A stretch of 64,000 bases of DNA, taken from NCBI GenBank assembly GCA_029465975.1, contig CM055737.1, positions 14,170,459 through 14,234,458 on the forward strand, in the 5' to 3' direction. Of the stretch, positions 32,780-45,339 are shown piece after piece (within the stretch, counting starts at the first letter, position 1; each line of letters opens with the position of its first letter). Position numbers and translations under genes: made by a program. Origin of the DNA: Dallia pectoralis. Its lineage: Eukaryota; Chordata; Actinopteri; Esociformes; Umbridae. The notes under the pieces are model-generated. The model made no database searches. It saw only the letters and a program-made list of their open reading frames with translations, and was not told the DNA's origin.

Positions 32780-33545
32780 AATGTTGCTGGTCAAGTAATC
32801 ATTCGTTAATGAAAAGCAGAAATAAATTATGCATTTCTTTATTGTAAGAAAAACAATGCTTAACTAATGGTAAGTTAATGATTACCAACCCAGTAGGATG
32901 CATTACTTTATTTGCAGGTACACAGCATGCTTAGCTAATGGTAAATTAATGGTTAGGTAATCATTCGTTAATGAGTATCTGTTTGTTAAGGATTGAACCA
33001 GCGTGGGACCTAAGGCGCCTTTCGAAACCTAGGTTACCTATGGTAACTCCCATGTCTTGAGTATCATTAGTGATGATTCACATTAATCAGTAACTAATCA
33101 TTAGTGATGATTCACAAGAATTCAGGAACTTCTCATTAACTAACCAGTACTTCCTCATTTGTTCCCCATTCGGAATTCAGGAACTTCTCATTAACTAACC
33201 AGTTCTTCCTCATCTGTTCCCCATTCGTTACTGATTCACATTAATCAGTAACTAATCATTAGTGACGATTCACATGAATACAGAACCTTCTCATTAACTA
33301 ACCAGTCCTTCCTCATTTGTTCCCCATTCGGAATTCAGGAACTTCTCATTAACTAACCAGTTCTTCCTCATTTGTTCCCCATTCGTTACTGATTCACATT
33401 AATCAGTAACTAATCATTAGTGACGATTCACATGAATTCAGAAACTTCTCATTAACTAACCAGTTCTTCCTCATTTGTTCACCATTCGTTACTCAGTAAG
33501 TACTTATATTTTTGTGTACCTTATTGTAAAGTGTTACCCAAAAAG
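32780..33545. repeat. Repeat element with tandem GTTCCCCATTCG units
   Basis: 33060-33510 holds about two and a half units of roughly 180 bp with CAGTAACTAATCATTAGTGA, TTCTCATTAACTAACCAGT and TTCCTCATTTGTTCCCCATT. It ends near CTTATTGTAAAGTGTTACC, a common terminus of non-autonomous DNA transposons in fish. The left part (32780-33000) has related TTAATGGTTA/ATTCGTTAATGA motifs. No TIR pair could be fixed. Confidence 0.55.
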
Positions 33546-34640
33546 GTTTTAACGAGTTCAAAATACATTGTATTTTGAAGACTCGTAGAAGTAGCCACCG
33601 TTTGGGTTAATGAAAGCTTTGCACACCTCACCTGGAATGCATATTAATTAACATGTGTGGTTTGTTTAAAGTTTTGTGGAAGTTCTTTAATTATTAATGT
33701 ATTTGAGCCAATCAGTTGTGATTTTTGTTTCGAACTGCTGGGCCTGTGTGAGATGGAAAGAAAGTTTAACAAAATCAATTTGACCAAGAAGTCATCAAGG
33801 CAAAGGGTGCACACATTGACCCGTCTTTGCCATAAAGGCCTGAAGCACTTATTGGCTTTATGGTACCCTCTCTAATCAGTGTCCTCTTTACCAAGTCTAG
33901 GTCCAGTCTGGTTCGGATAGGATAATATAGATCTGGGTGGTGCCATACCCCTTCCACTTCTTAAAATGCAACTGTAAAAGTTTAGTTGTAAATGTAACTG
34001 TGTTCCAAAGGATAGGCAAAGCCATTGAGAACATTTTATATCCAAGCTATGGCGTGTACTTTTACACAACTTTTCTTAGACATTTCTTAGATATTGTGTT
34101 CCTTAAGTAGCTTGCCGCCTATAGCTAATTCATTTCTTTGAATTAGGGGTAGTTCACCAGTTCAAATAGGGTATTTTTTTGTACCATTTTGAAGATGTAT
34201 TATAATATTGGATTATCTGGGTCACTATCTGTAAAGATGGAAAATAATCTGATTTTATTTGTTTTAATTTCAATCTGTAAGGTTAACATTTTGGGATTTG
34301 TGACTTTCTATGCACTGATGAGACTAAGTCTGGGTAGATTGGATAGAGGAGTTGAGTGTATCAATAGTGTTATCCTGTGTCCATTTCCCTAATCAGGTGA
34401 AATGATTCAAAAAAATTTTGTAAAACATTGTGTAAATCATGATGTTCAATGCGTAGCCAAAAATAACCATACTATTACACATTTATAATCGTCAAATTAT
34501 TCTTTCAAATAAGAAATCTCACATCAGCTGAAATCTGAAGCACATCATTTTACTGTGAGGAAATCCAATTCCATTCCAGTGCAACATAACTAAACTGTTG
34601 TTTTTCTGCCGTTGTATTGCTCTTTATTCTATTTATTTGT
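33546..34640. other. Intergenic, no gene recognised
   Basis: A+T-rich sequence with only short open frames that have no recognised motif. Confidence 0.5.
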
Positions 34641-34649
34641 CTAATTCTC

Positions 34650-35065
34650 CCTGCAGTGTTCCAAGTAATGTCTATTTGCCTTAGACTCTCTCTACTCTCA
34701 TCTCATTGATTCCAACCCTGGACACATCGGCACTGACACAAAAAACCTCAATGGACATATGTGAACTATAACTTGACATTTCTTCTTTTGCACAACTGTA
34801 TATACAAATGTAAATTCATCTAAATATTCAGTTTTTTGCACAATTTACACATACATATAACATCCTATCATTTATCCGTTACATATGCCAGCTATGCATG
34901 GTCTCTCTTGTCAAGACTGTTCGTGTTTTGTGTTTTGCTCTGTTTGCACTGTTCGTATACATTCTAAAATGTGTATTTGAAATGTTTCAGCTAGGGGTCA
35001 GAACAAATTGCTTGTATGTTAAAACAGACTTGACGAATAAAACTGATTCTGATCAATCGAACATA
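34650..35065 (+). mobile_element. Probable 3' end of a non-LTR retrotransposon
   Basis: Ends with TTGACGAATAAAACTGATTC then TGATC; AATAAA is at 35036-35041 and short CTGATT units make the tail, typical of a LINE 3' end in fish. No coding part was found upstream, so it would be a 5'-truncated copy. The family was not determined. Confidence 0.4.
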
Positions 35066-35620
35066 GGTAGTGAACATCAGGGGTGATTGCATTAACTTCA
35101 CAGCAAACTGCACCAGCTGAAAATAAAGTTTGGATTTGATTGAAAAACTTCTTTTTCAAAGTAAAAGGCTTTGTCCATCTTACAAACACTGTCACTAAGG
35201 CAAATGGGTGTTTCTGTTGGTTGCAGTGTGAGGTACGCAACTTCCTGATGCTTTCATTAATATGTAAATTCAAGCCTGTAATTGCATCTTCACATCATTA
35301 CAAAGTCATCAAGCCTGTTCTTACACACCATGTTAACGAAGCATGAAAATGACAAAGGCAAAGTAAACACATTAAACAAGAAGAGAATGCAATCCATGTT
35401 TATTTACTTGGACTGACAAGAAAAATGTGGACTAAAGTAGGAATGTCTCAAATGAGGTCAATGTTATAATAGACCTACAGCGCTACCAATTTCCTCAGAC
35501 TATTCAAACAATTTTAAAGTTAACATTTTTAAGTGAATAACTAACATTGACAACATGTACTACATTTAATTTCCTTACAGTAAAAAATTAAATGCAGCCT
35601 TGACTGAAATCTACAGGATT
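35066..35620. other. Intergenic, no gene recognised
   Basis: No repeat or coding motif that I can support. Confidence 0.4.
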
Positions 35621-35624
35621 ATAA

Positions 35625-35830
35625 ATCAATCAATCAAATTTTATTTGTAGAGCGCCTTACAACAGCCAAAGGTGCACAAGGCGCTTTCCAGTAAAAGCAT
35701 AAGAAGACATTCATTCGAGTATATAAAAACATAAGTGTACATAAAAATAGCAGTCGAGTCAAGGACTACGTGTTAAAAGCTTGTCTAAATAGATGTGTTT
35801 TCAACTGCGATTTAAAAACACTTAAAATAA
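35625..35830 (-). mobile_element. 5'-truncated L2-type LINE fragment
   Basis: Minus-strand 3' end: the peptide FKSQLKTHLF (about 35820-35770), the C-terminus of an L2-type reverse transcriptase, then AAAGCGCCTTGTGCACC and the tail GATTGATTGATT at 35625. It has the same organisation as the 3' end of the LINE at 11999-17556 but a different subfamily. Confidence 0.75.
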
Positions 35831-36204
35831 AATAAATTTCAATGTGACCTCTGTGTTAAAAAATTATGTCAATGGTGAATTCATTACATTTCTTCAGAAT
35901 CTTGCAATCTTGTCTGAATAATACGAATGCGTCTGGAAAACTTACAAGTGATGTGGGTAGTTCTAGAATTGAAGGTAAATCATTTTTAAATTTTACCACC
36001 CCAAAAATAAAATACAAATTTTGTGTATATTTTAGAAATAATTTACATAGAAAATTATGACTTAATGACACAGACCCACCCCTTATTGACTGTCTTCACC
36101 TCCTGACATTCAACTTGAGTTTTCATTAAATGATTAAGATACAATGCAATTAATGTGAAAGTTTGTTATTGTCAGAGGTAGCATGTCGATCAATATTACT
36201 GTGT
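35831..36204. other. A+T-rich intergenic sequence
   Basis: No recognisable feature. Two opposite short open frames overlap at 35866-36060 without motifs. Confidence 0.4.
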
Positions 36205-36329
36205 TGTCACGAATCAGGGGTGCAGGCAGCAGGCAGACTCAAACGCAGAGAATAGATATATATATTTTATTCCGCCAACTACCGGGAGTAAATCAAACTG
36301 TACCTTGTACAGGGAACACAGAACACTAC

Positions 36330-38320
36330 CCACGAGACTTACATCCAAATGACATTTACAATAACCGACACTGACAGACAAACACACAGGACTTAAATAC
36401 ACAGACTAATGACCTAACACAGAACACTACCCACCGAGACGTACATCCAATGACAATTACAATAACCGACACTGACAGACAGACAAGACAGGACTTAAAT
36501 ACACAGACTAATGACCTAACACAGAACACTACTCACGAGACGTACATCCAATGACATTTACAATAACCGACACTGACAGACAGACAGGACTTAAATACAC
36601 AGACTAATGACCTAACACAGAACACTACCCACGAGACGTACATCCAAATGACATTTACAATAACCGACACTGACAGACAGACAGACAGGACTTAAATACA
36701 CAGACTAATGACCAAACACAGAACACTACTCACGAGACGTACATCCAATGACATTTACAATAACCGACACTGACAGACAGACAGGACTCAAATACACAGA
36801 CTAATGACCTAACACAGAACACTACCCACAGGACGTACGTCCAATGACAATTACAATAACCGACACTGACAGACAGACAAGACAGGACTTAAATACACAG
36901 ACTAATGACCTAACACAGAACACTACTCACGAGACGTACATCCAATGACATTTACAATAACCGACACTGACAGACAGACAGGACTTAAATACACAGACTA
37001 ATGACCTAACACAGAACACTACCCACGAGACGTACATCCAATGACATTTACAATAACCGACACTGACTGACAGACAGACAGGACTTAAATACACAGACTA
37101 ATGACCAAACACAGAACACTACTCACAGGACGTACATCCAATGACATTTACAATAACCGACACTGACAGACAGACAGACAGGACTCAAATACACAGACTA
37201 ATGACCAAACACAGAACACTACTCACGAGACGTACATCCAATGACATTGACAATAACCGACACTGACAGACAGACAAGACAGGACTTAAATACACAGACT
37301 AATGACCTAACACAGAACACTACCCACGAGACGTACATCCAATGACATTGACAATAACCGACACTGACTGACAGACAGACAGGACTTAAATACACAGACT
37401 AATGACCAAACACAGAACACTACTCACGAGACGTACATCCAATGACATTTACAATAACCGACACTGACAGACAGACAGACAGGACTTAAATACACAGACT
37501 AATGACCTAACACAGAACACTACTCACGAGACGTACATCCAAATTACATTTACAATAACCGACACTGACAGACAGACAGACAGGACTTAAATACACAGAC
37601 TAATGACCTAACACAGAACACTACCCACGAGACATACATCCAATGACATTTACAATAACCGACACTGACAGACAGACAGGACTTAAATACACAGACTAAT
37701 GACCTAACACAGAACACTACCCACGAGACGTACATCCAATGACATTTACAATAACCGACACTGACAGACAGACAGACAGGACTTAAATACACAGACTAAC
37801 GACCTAACACAGAACACTACTCACGAGGCGTACATCCAAATTACATTTACAATAACCGACACTGACAGACAGACAGACAGGACTTAAATACACAGACTAA
37901 TGACCTAACACAGAACACTACTCACGAGACGTACATCCAAATTACATTTACAATAACCCGACACTGACAGACAGACAGACAGACAGGACTTAAATACACA
38001 GACTAATGACCTAACACAGAACACTACTCACGTGGCGTACATCCAAATTACATTTACAATAACCGACACTGACAGACAGACAGACAGGACTTAAATACAC
38101 AGACTAACGACCTAACACAGAGAACACTATTCACGAGGACGTACATCCAAATGACATTTACAATAACCGACACTGACAGACAGACAGGACATAAATACAC
38201 AGATTAATGATCAAACACAGAGACACTACTCAGGAGACGTACATCCAAATGACATTTACAATAACCGACACTGACAGACAGACAGAGGACATAAATACAC
38301 ACAGATTAACACCAAACACA
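36330..38320. repeat. About 96-bp minisatellite, roughly 20 copies
   Basis: Unit: ACACAGACTAATGACC, AACACAGAACACTACCCACG, AGACGTACATCCAATGACAT, TTACAATAACCGACACTGAC and a variable number of AGAC repeats, then AGGACTTAAAT. Units vary between 92 and 104 bp, chiefly through the AGAC tract. The array is not interrupted by other sequence. Confidence 0.95.
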
Positions 38321-38531
38321 GAACAGGTGTGACTCTCATCCAGGTGCATAGCATGTCCTTGATTCTCCCGCTCTGCAGGCATGGGAAAATGCCAACACTG
38401 GCTGAAGAGGGACCGCAAAAGTCTGGAGTGTTACAAGTGTGTGTGTCATAAACTTAGATTGAAGTGTAAGGGAAAGCCACACGCAGAGCATATATCCTCG
38501 TTCGATGATTCTTTATTTGGAAAGAAAAAAA

Positions 38532-38539
38532 CAAGATAC
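38532..38539 (+). other. Target-site duplication of hAT copy C, left
   Basis: CAAGATAC, repeated at 40593-40600 straight after the element. Eight bases is the hAT hallmark. Confidence 0.9.
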
Positions 38540-40592
38540 CAGAGGTGTGGACTTGAGTCATGACTTGGACTCGTCAGACTCGAGTCATGAATTTGATGAC
38601 TTCAGACTCGACTCGACAAAATGTACAAAGACTTACCAACTCGACTTGGACTTGAACATCAATGACTCGTGACTTCACTTGGACTTGCGCCTTTTGACCT
38701 CGAGAAGACTTGCTACTTCCCATGAAAACTGGGAAGAAAATGTTCACTGCGGCCGTGCCGCTCTCAGTTTATCTGCATCTGTGAAAAAAAAAATGCAGAG
38801 AGCACGCGCGCTGCCTGCGACATCCAATCACTGTAGTCCCACGTTGTTTTGATTGGACATCCAATCACTGTAGTCCCACGTTGTTTGATTGGACATCCAA
38901 TCACTGTAGTCCGCGTTGTTTTGATTGGACATCCAATCACTGTAGTCCCACGTTGTTTTGATTCGACAGCATCCAAGCAGCCACATTGCAAGACAACCAA
39001 TGAAGCACAAAGCAACAACGCGCCAGTTGGCAAATGATACCGAATATAGCTATAAAAATTCGAGGTAGTCGACAAAAGAGTTGCAATTTGCAAAACATGC
39101 GGGTCGAAGATTACAGACGGAGCTGCGCACGCACACGCACGCACACACACGTCTCTATGGAGTCATTCCAATTATAGTATCAGGTTGGTCCATTTTTCCA
39201 GAAGTGATTATTTTGAGGAGTGAGGATTTTATTAATGACATGTTTAAAAAGTTCAGGCTAAAAGGACCCATGTCTATTTGAAAGTTAAACTGTTTTGCAA
39301 TATGAGGTTAGGGCTGGACAATAATTCAATATCACTATATATCGCGGTAAAAAAAAATCAATAACGGTGATATGATTTCTAAACACATTTTCGATATTTC
39401 AATATTTTGCTGATCTCAACACGGCAAGTTTAAGCTACAACATGAGCGCCCATGACCGCAATTCAAACGTGACTGAACGAGCTTCCATAAGTGAGGAGAA
39501 AGCAGACAGTTGATATGAGAGGAAGACTAATTCAGTGGTAGGGAAGTGGTTCAGCTTTCTGAGATCTGATAAACTTCAGGTTTCAGCGTGATGCTAAATA
39601 TGCCGGAGAATGAGAGGCTCAAAAGCGCATAAAGCCAACATAGGAGCTTGGATCTTCCGCGTTGACTGGCCCATGACGTCATGATGGACATGCGCTTGAG
39701 CACTCATTCTCCGAGCATGTTGCGACATGCGTTCATGAGCTTCTCTCTCGTGTCTCTTAAATCCACGGTCACGTAGCGAACTCATGAACTCACCTCTTCA
39801 TTGTCTAACATGTTCACTAACATTAAACGATATGTTTATAAGAACAAGTTTTGTTGCAGGAAGTTTTGTGTAAAGAATAATATAATCAGCCTATGTTATT
39901 GTTTAAAGTTAAATATATTAATAAGGTCAGTCTCAGAATCAAATTGCTTATTTGATTTTTTTGTTTGTATAAAGGTTAAAATCAAATAAAGGTGAACTTT
40001 AATTTATTTGTACCGTTTTATTTCTCAAATATTATTTAGTTTTATAGGAGGAGGCTCAAAAGACTTGGCAAATGTATTTTTCAGAAGATTGTATACAGAC
40101 ATCCATTGTGGGTGTTCATGGCATTTCTGAGGCTTTTATATTGTTCATATCGATATCGGAAATATGTCGTATGTCGAAATTAAGAAATATATCGTGATAT
40201 AAAATGTTTCCATATCTTCCAGCCCTAAGGTCAATACAATACAGGACTGAAGTTGCTGTGCATTGTTCTAGTGCAATATGCTGTTGAAATACAAGCATTT
40301 TGGTGAAATTAAATTTTCAGTTTTTACTGTATTAATGTCATTGTATAAAGAGGTTTAAATAAATACAAATCTTACAGACATACATGATTTGTATAAATTC
40401 TGTGGTAAAGATGACTTGAAATGACTCAAACTAAAATGATAGGACTTTGGACTCGACTTGAGACTTGTTGGCTTTGACTTGTGACTCGACTCGGGACTTG
40501 CCTCATCTTTGACTCGACTTGACTCGGGACTCGAGGGCAAAGACTTGAGACTTACTTGTGACTTGCATAACAATGACTTTGTCCCACCTCTG
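38540..40592 (+). mobile_element. Non-autonomous hAT element, copy C (complete)
   Basis: 2053 bp, starting CAGAGGTGTGG and ending TCCCACCTCTG, flanked by CAAGATAC on both sides. The ends carry many GACTCGAGTC / CTTGGACTTG motifs. Inside are four copies of a 37-bp repeat (38819-38965), a palindromic CATGACGTCATG region and ATATCGATATCGG tracts. No transposase frame is present, so it must be moved by an enzyme encoded elsewhere. Copies A and B in this window are close relatives. Confidence 0.92.
38819..38965. repeat. 37-bp tandem repeat inside hAT copy C
   Basis: Four units of CATCCAATCACTGTAGTCC followed by CACGTTGTTTTGATTGGA. Copy A has fewer units at about 19845-19925. Confidence 0.9.
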
Positions 40593-40879
40593 CAAGATAC
40601 ACACCAAACGGAAAAGCATAAACTGTGAATGAAATAAAACTGTTTATAGATGGGGACTTACTAGGACTACAAACACAGATTAGAACACCAAATACTCATC
40701 TATAATATTCCTTGACTTTGAAATAATGCTAAGTACACTACAGTGAAACCAACAACCAAAATAACCTCCTGATCACCCAACTGAAACCTGGTGTGTGTAA
40801 TAATAAACACCTAAACGGAACTACCGGGTACAACCCACTAAAACCCCGGATTAGAATCTAGTGTCCACTACTCGTGACA

Positions 40880-41234
40880 GTGAGCTTAATCAAATAAGCT
40901 TAAATTGTTATAGTAATTTCAATAGCAAAACTTTTTTTTTTTAAATTAAAACATAAACATACATTAAAAAGGTAAATTATAAGAGCAATGTGTTCACAGT
41001 AGGTCCACGTCAACAGGGGTACCTCCTTTTATATAATACAGATTGAATAGATTGAGAAATCTGACCGTGAAGTGGATTTGCGGACGTTGCCTCCCTAGTC
41101 ACCTAATTTGAATCCAATTAAATGTCTATGAATGTGAGCTAGAATGAGCTTTTCAAATCGTCTACCAAATTGTCAAGTGCTAGTCTCTCCGGTGACTGGA
41201 GGGGAGTCCACTGTAGTGGAAAAGAAGGTATGCC
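40880..41234. other. No feature recognised, ends at assembly gap
   Basis: A+T-rich sequence to about 41030, then unremarkable sequence up to the gap. Confidence 0.4.
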
Positions 41235-41734
41235 NNNNNNNNNNNNNNNNNNNNNNNNNNNNNNNNNNNNNNNNNNNNNNNNNNNNNNNNNNNNNNNNNN
41301 NNNNNNNNNNNNNNNNNNNNNNNNNNNNNNNNNNNNNNNNNNNNNNNNNNNNNNNNNNNNNNNNNNNNNNNNNNNNNNNNNNNNNNNNNNNNNNNNNNNN
41401 NNNNNNNNNNNNNNNNNNNNNNNNNNNNNNNNNNNNNNNNNNNNNNNNNNNNNNNNNNNNNNNNNNNNNNNNNNNNNNNNNNNNNNNNNNNNNNNNNNNN
41501 NNNNNNNNNNNNNNNNNNNNNNNNNNNNNNNNNNNNNNNNNNNNNNNNNNNNNNNNNNNNNNNNNNNNNNNNNNNNNNNNNNNNNNNNNNNNNNNNNNNN
41601 NNNNNNNNNNNNNNNNNNNNNNNNNNNNNNNNNNNNNNNNNNNNNNNNNNNNNNNNNNNNNNNNNNNNNNNNNNNNNNNNNNNNNNNNNNNNNNNNNNNN
41701 NNNNNNNNNNNNNNNNNNNNNNNNNNNNNNNNNN
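41235..41734. other. Assembly gap (500 N)
   Basis: Exactly 500 N. The right flank is the outer end of a large inverted duplication, which may have caused the break. Confidence 0.99.
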
Positions 41735-41958
41735 ATTATCTTATTAGAAAGCTGAGGTTCTGCTGAAGAAAATTATGCCCAACTTTGCCTCTAAAGTCCG
41801 GCATCACTCTCCTCACTATAGGAAACCATTGGGCAGAGCTCAGAGTTCCAATGGGTGCCTAGTTTGTTATGGCAGCAAAGCCCACTGGCCTGTCATATCT
41901 TATTTAGAAGAGTAGGTTCTCCTGATTAAAATAGTGCCCAATTTTAAAAATCATAATA

Positions 41959-42003
<45 letters not shown>

Positions 42004-42253
42004 TTTGAAGTAAACAGCTCTGTTTCTTATGTGTACTTTTTTTCCATAGTGAAACGGAGGTAGGATCAGCGTGTAACGTGTATTTCTGAAATAGACAGTT
42101 CAGTACGAATATCTGTAAACTGTAAACTTAGCAAAACGTAGGGTGCTGTATATGTCCAACAGAAGGAAAAGAAGAAATAGGATCCATAATGAATATGCTC
42201 ATGTAAAACACATGAGACATTTGATTTTGATTCACTAACCATAAGCAGACAAC
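41735..42253. other. Outer part of arm 1, with (TA)n microsatellite
   Basis: No gene is seen. A TA-dinucleotide run lies at about 41946-41998; the corresponding place in arm 2 is 56658-56700. Confidence 0.6.
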
Positions 42254-42634
42254 TGTCACGACTCGTCGGGTGTAGTGTGGATGAAGCCATGTGCAGGAGC
42301 CAAGGTAATCCGTTTGGGTCAGGTTTATTAATGACAAAACATAAAACAAACCGTTGACAAAAACACGTACTGGTCGAATGAAAGGAAAATGCGCATATAG
42401 CGACTTAAAACAAGCACCTTCAAACAACAATTCAAACGTGTTACAAAAACACTCACCTCTACAAACAATGTGACATAGAACAATGCGAAGCAATGAGTGC
42501 ACTGCTCGCGACCCTCTTATATCCCATTGATTAAAGGTGCAAACAGCCGTGAGACAAACGTAAACACGGAAGTGAAACAAGGAAGTGCATCACCGAAATG
42601 TAAGTGTAGCAACGCCACCACACCAATCGTGACA
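42254..42634. mobile_element. 381-bp element with TGTCACGA ends and 5-bp target duplication
   Basis: Starts TGTCACGACTCG, ends CAATCGTGACA, and is flanked by ACAAC on both sides (42249-42253, 42635-42639). Arm 2 has one ACAAC and no element at the matching place (about 56432), so this is a proven insertion made after the arms separated. TG..CA ends with a 5-bp duplication would fit a solo LTR; the 8-bp inverted ends would also fit a MITE. It codes for nothing. Confidence 0.8.
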
Positions 42635-43980
42635 ACAACAGTAGTAGTAATAGTTGATTTGCCAATTTTAAATGACAAAATCTTCACCTTTAACAACAGG
42701 CAGCACTATATAGTTATTCATTTAAATACTCTACTTTTGTATAAATAAAGAACAATTCAGAAAGTCGATATTCTTGCTAATATTGCATAGGGGTGCACGA
42801 TATTGACAAAATGTGATATTGCGATATTGATCATGAATATTGCGATATCAATATTAATTTTGAGATTCTTAAACATGTGTAAAAACTCAAGTTATGGGAA
42901 AATTCCTCATAATAGATTCAGGGCTTGACATTAACTTTTTGAGGCACTTGTCCTTTGAATAAACTAATTTATGTTTCACTTGTCCATGCACAAAAGTCAC
43001 TTGTCACTTGGTAAAGATTTATAAATTACATTTTTATTTTTGCAAATTGAAAGCATGCAAAGTATAAACACACTATTCAATACCGAAAATGTCGCAAGAA
43101 GTGCGATATTTATTTATACATTTATTTTGTGAAGAGATGCGTCGGTTGGCTTTGTGGCTTAGTTGTGTTCGATTGAAAACTATATATAATGATCATTTTT
43201 TATTGGCCAGTTGCCCTGTCACATGCACAGGTCCACTAAACGAACAGACCCTATGGAACATTACACGTGACGTATAGTGGGACAAAAAAGTATTAAGTCA
43301 GCCACCAATTGTGCAAGTTTTCCCACTTAAAAAGATGATAGAGGCCTGTAACTTTCATCATATGTACACTTCAACTATGAGATACAAAATGAAAAAAAAA
43401 ATCCAGAAAATCACTATGTAGGATTTTTTATGAATTTAATTAATTATAGTGGAAGATAAGTATGCTTGACATCAATAATATATTTGTGGACTATTACACA
43501 AACTTTTGTTCTCAACGGACCATCAGCGTATAGGGAGGCAAATTATATTGAGTTTTTTGGTTTTCTAAACGTTCATGCAAGGTCAGATTGATGCCAGAAC
43601 TAGATTTATTAAGGGTGGTTAAACAGTTCAATATCAGAAGTATTTCTCATATCATCAAAACTATCCCAGAAAGGGAACTTTTGCGTTCTTGGTTAGCATA
43701 GACACAGATGTTTTTTGACACTATATGTTTAAATGCTAAATATTAACATTATCAGCTCTATCTAATATCTATTATAGTGTAGCCTACTATTGCAACATTT
43801 TGTGGCAAAAGAGTTACAAAAACAAAGCTTCAGAATACTGTATTATGGTTTGATAGTTGGTTTGAATACCAAATAAATGAATGAATACCTGAATCGTCTG
43901 AAGTATTTGGGCCACCCCTAGTAAACAGGCATGGCGAATAAACCTGATTTTGTGTAGCAGACAGGGAGCCATGTCACAAT
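42635..43980. other. Arm 1 sequence with relics of repeats, no gene
   Basis: 42785-42880 contains a GGGGTGCACGATATTG tract with repeated ATATTGCGATAT motifs, common in fish hAT-related repeats. 42925-43020 (GAGGCACTTGTCCTTTG, CACTTGTCCATGCAC) recurs at 48330-48410. No coding feature is supported. Confidence 0.45.
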
Positions 43981-43984
43981 GCTA

Positions 43985-44275
43985 GTAGCCTGACTGAGGA
44001 ATCCTAATAATAAGAATACTAACAGTAACAATAGGTTTCCTCCTGACGAGAGATCCTAATAATAAGAATACTAACAGTAACAATAGGTTTCCTTCTGTCG
44101 GAGGAATTTTAATATTACGAATACTAACAATAACAATAGGTTTCCTCCTGACAAGAGATTTTATAATAAGAATACTAACAGTAACAATAGGTTTCCTCCT
44201 GACAAAGGAATCCTAATATTAAGAATACTAACAGTAACAATAGGTTTCATCCTGACGGAGGAATCCTAAATAACA
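43985..44275. repeat. About 58-bp minisatellite in arm 1
   Basis: Five units of TAAGAATACTAACAGTAACA, ATAGGTTTCCTCCTGAC and GAGAGATCCTAATAA. Inverted, decayed counterpart at about 54945-55215. Confidence 0.85.
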
Positions 44276-45332
44276 ATTCATGTTATTCCATTTTCAACTT
44301 TTCAGTCTAAGATCTAGTGTTCACATTCCTGTCTGCTGTCCAGCCACTTCTACTAGCTCACCCACTATCGCTATCTCCATCCCTCCAAGGGCTTTTACCT
44401 GGGCCTGTAGGGTTAACTGTAGGGCTGAAACTAACGATTATTTTTATAATCCATTTATCTGTCGATTATTTTTTCGATTAATTGGTGAATCGGATAAAAA
44501 ATAAAAAGCATTAATATCCCACCCTTTACTGAAAAACAGAACTGACAGTGCAATTCACAGTGCAAAAAATGTTCAGAAAGTGCACAAACAGGTTGCTCCT
44601 TGAACATCCCTGAGCTAATGAATAATAAAAAGTGCACAACAATGTTTATTTTTATTAAGGACCTATAAAGAAAAATACAATTCAGAAAACTTAAAATGAT
44701 TTGTTTGAACCTCAGAACTTATTCTCTACACTACACTCACTGACGTACACAGTCACAAAACTCTCACTCACAGACACGCACACACAAACTCTCCGCATCA
44801 AGGACTCCAATGTGTTTCCGTTTAAGGTGCTGTATCATCACCGTGGTGCTCCCGTGCCATATGTCATGTCGCTTTTGCATATCTTGCAATTAACACACTT
44901 TTTTGATGTATTTACTTAGTGTGAAATGCTCCCACACTTTGGATGACTTCGGTCGAACTGATTTTGCCGACTCCGCCATCAAAACAACGTTACAACTCCG
45001 CACGGCACTCAACTCAATTGACCCTTCGCTAAGCCACACCCTCCTTAGTTACTGTTGCTACGCCTGTCAAGCTTTCGAGCCTGGCACGTCTATTGCAGTG
45101 TGTATGCACTGGTGTCAGACATTCCCAATGAGATATTTAGTCATTTTTGGCAAACAGGTGAAATATCTGAAAGAGCAAGACAAAAGGGGCTGCAGATGCA
45201 TTCTAGGGATATATCCACGACATAATATATGCAACCAATTAGAGAATAATGTCTTTAAAATTGAAGCTAAAGCCTAGGTCCCAGCGCTAGCAGCAGCTGC
45301 CTCATACGCTAACCATTCAAGTGGAAAACACA
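44276..45332. other. hAT-like repeat sequence, no gene
   Basis: From about 44421 the text TAGGGCTGAAACTAACGATT followed by TCGATTATTTTTTCGATTAA is a well-known fish repeat start. The block seems to run to AAGCCTAGGTCCC near 45280. An open frame across 44903-45277 is judged to be chance. Confidence 0.45.
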
Positions 45333-45339
45333 CACTGTA

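Larger units (their letters stand above)
36205..40879. mobile_element. Unclassified element with TGTCACGA inverted ends
   Basis: Begins TGTCACGAATCAGG and ends CTACTCGTGACA. It contains a left part with TTATTCCGCCAACTACCGGG, a 2 kb minisatellite, about 200 bp of other sequence, a complete hAT insertion (38540-40592) and a right part with CGGAACTACCGGGTACAAC. The motif AACTACCGGG appears near both ends. Flanks (GTGT and GTGA) match in three of four bases only. The outline resembles the small element at 42254-42634. No protein is coded. Confidence 0.5.

Noticed and set aside
37550..37792. Minus-strand open frame with WMYVSWVVFCVRSLV repeats
   Set aside because: It translates the 96-bp minisatellite.
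36205..38330. Regularly spaced repeats that could suggest a CRISPR array
   Set aside because: The whole unit repeats with no unique spacers, and the context is a vertebrate minisatellite.
38381..38563. Short Cys/Lys-rich frame (KCQHWLKRDRKSLECYKCVC)
   Set aside because: It looks zinc-finger-like but is only 60 codons, runs into the hAT end, and has no splice or homology support that I can see.
44903..45277. Open frame of 124 codons
   Set aside because: It lies in a hAT-like repeat, shows no domain, and is broken in the inverted copy.
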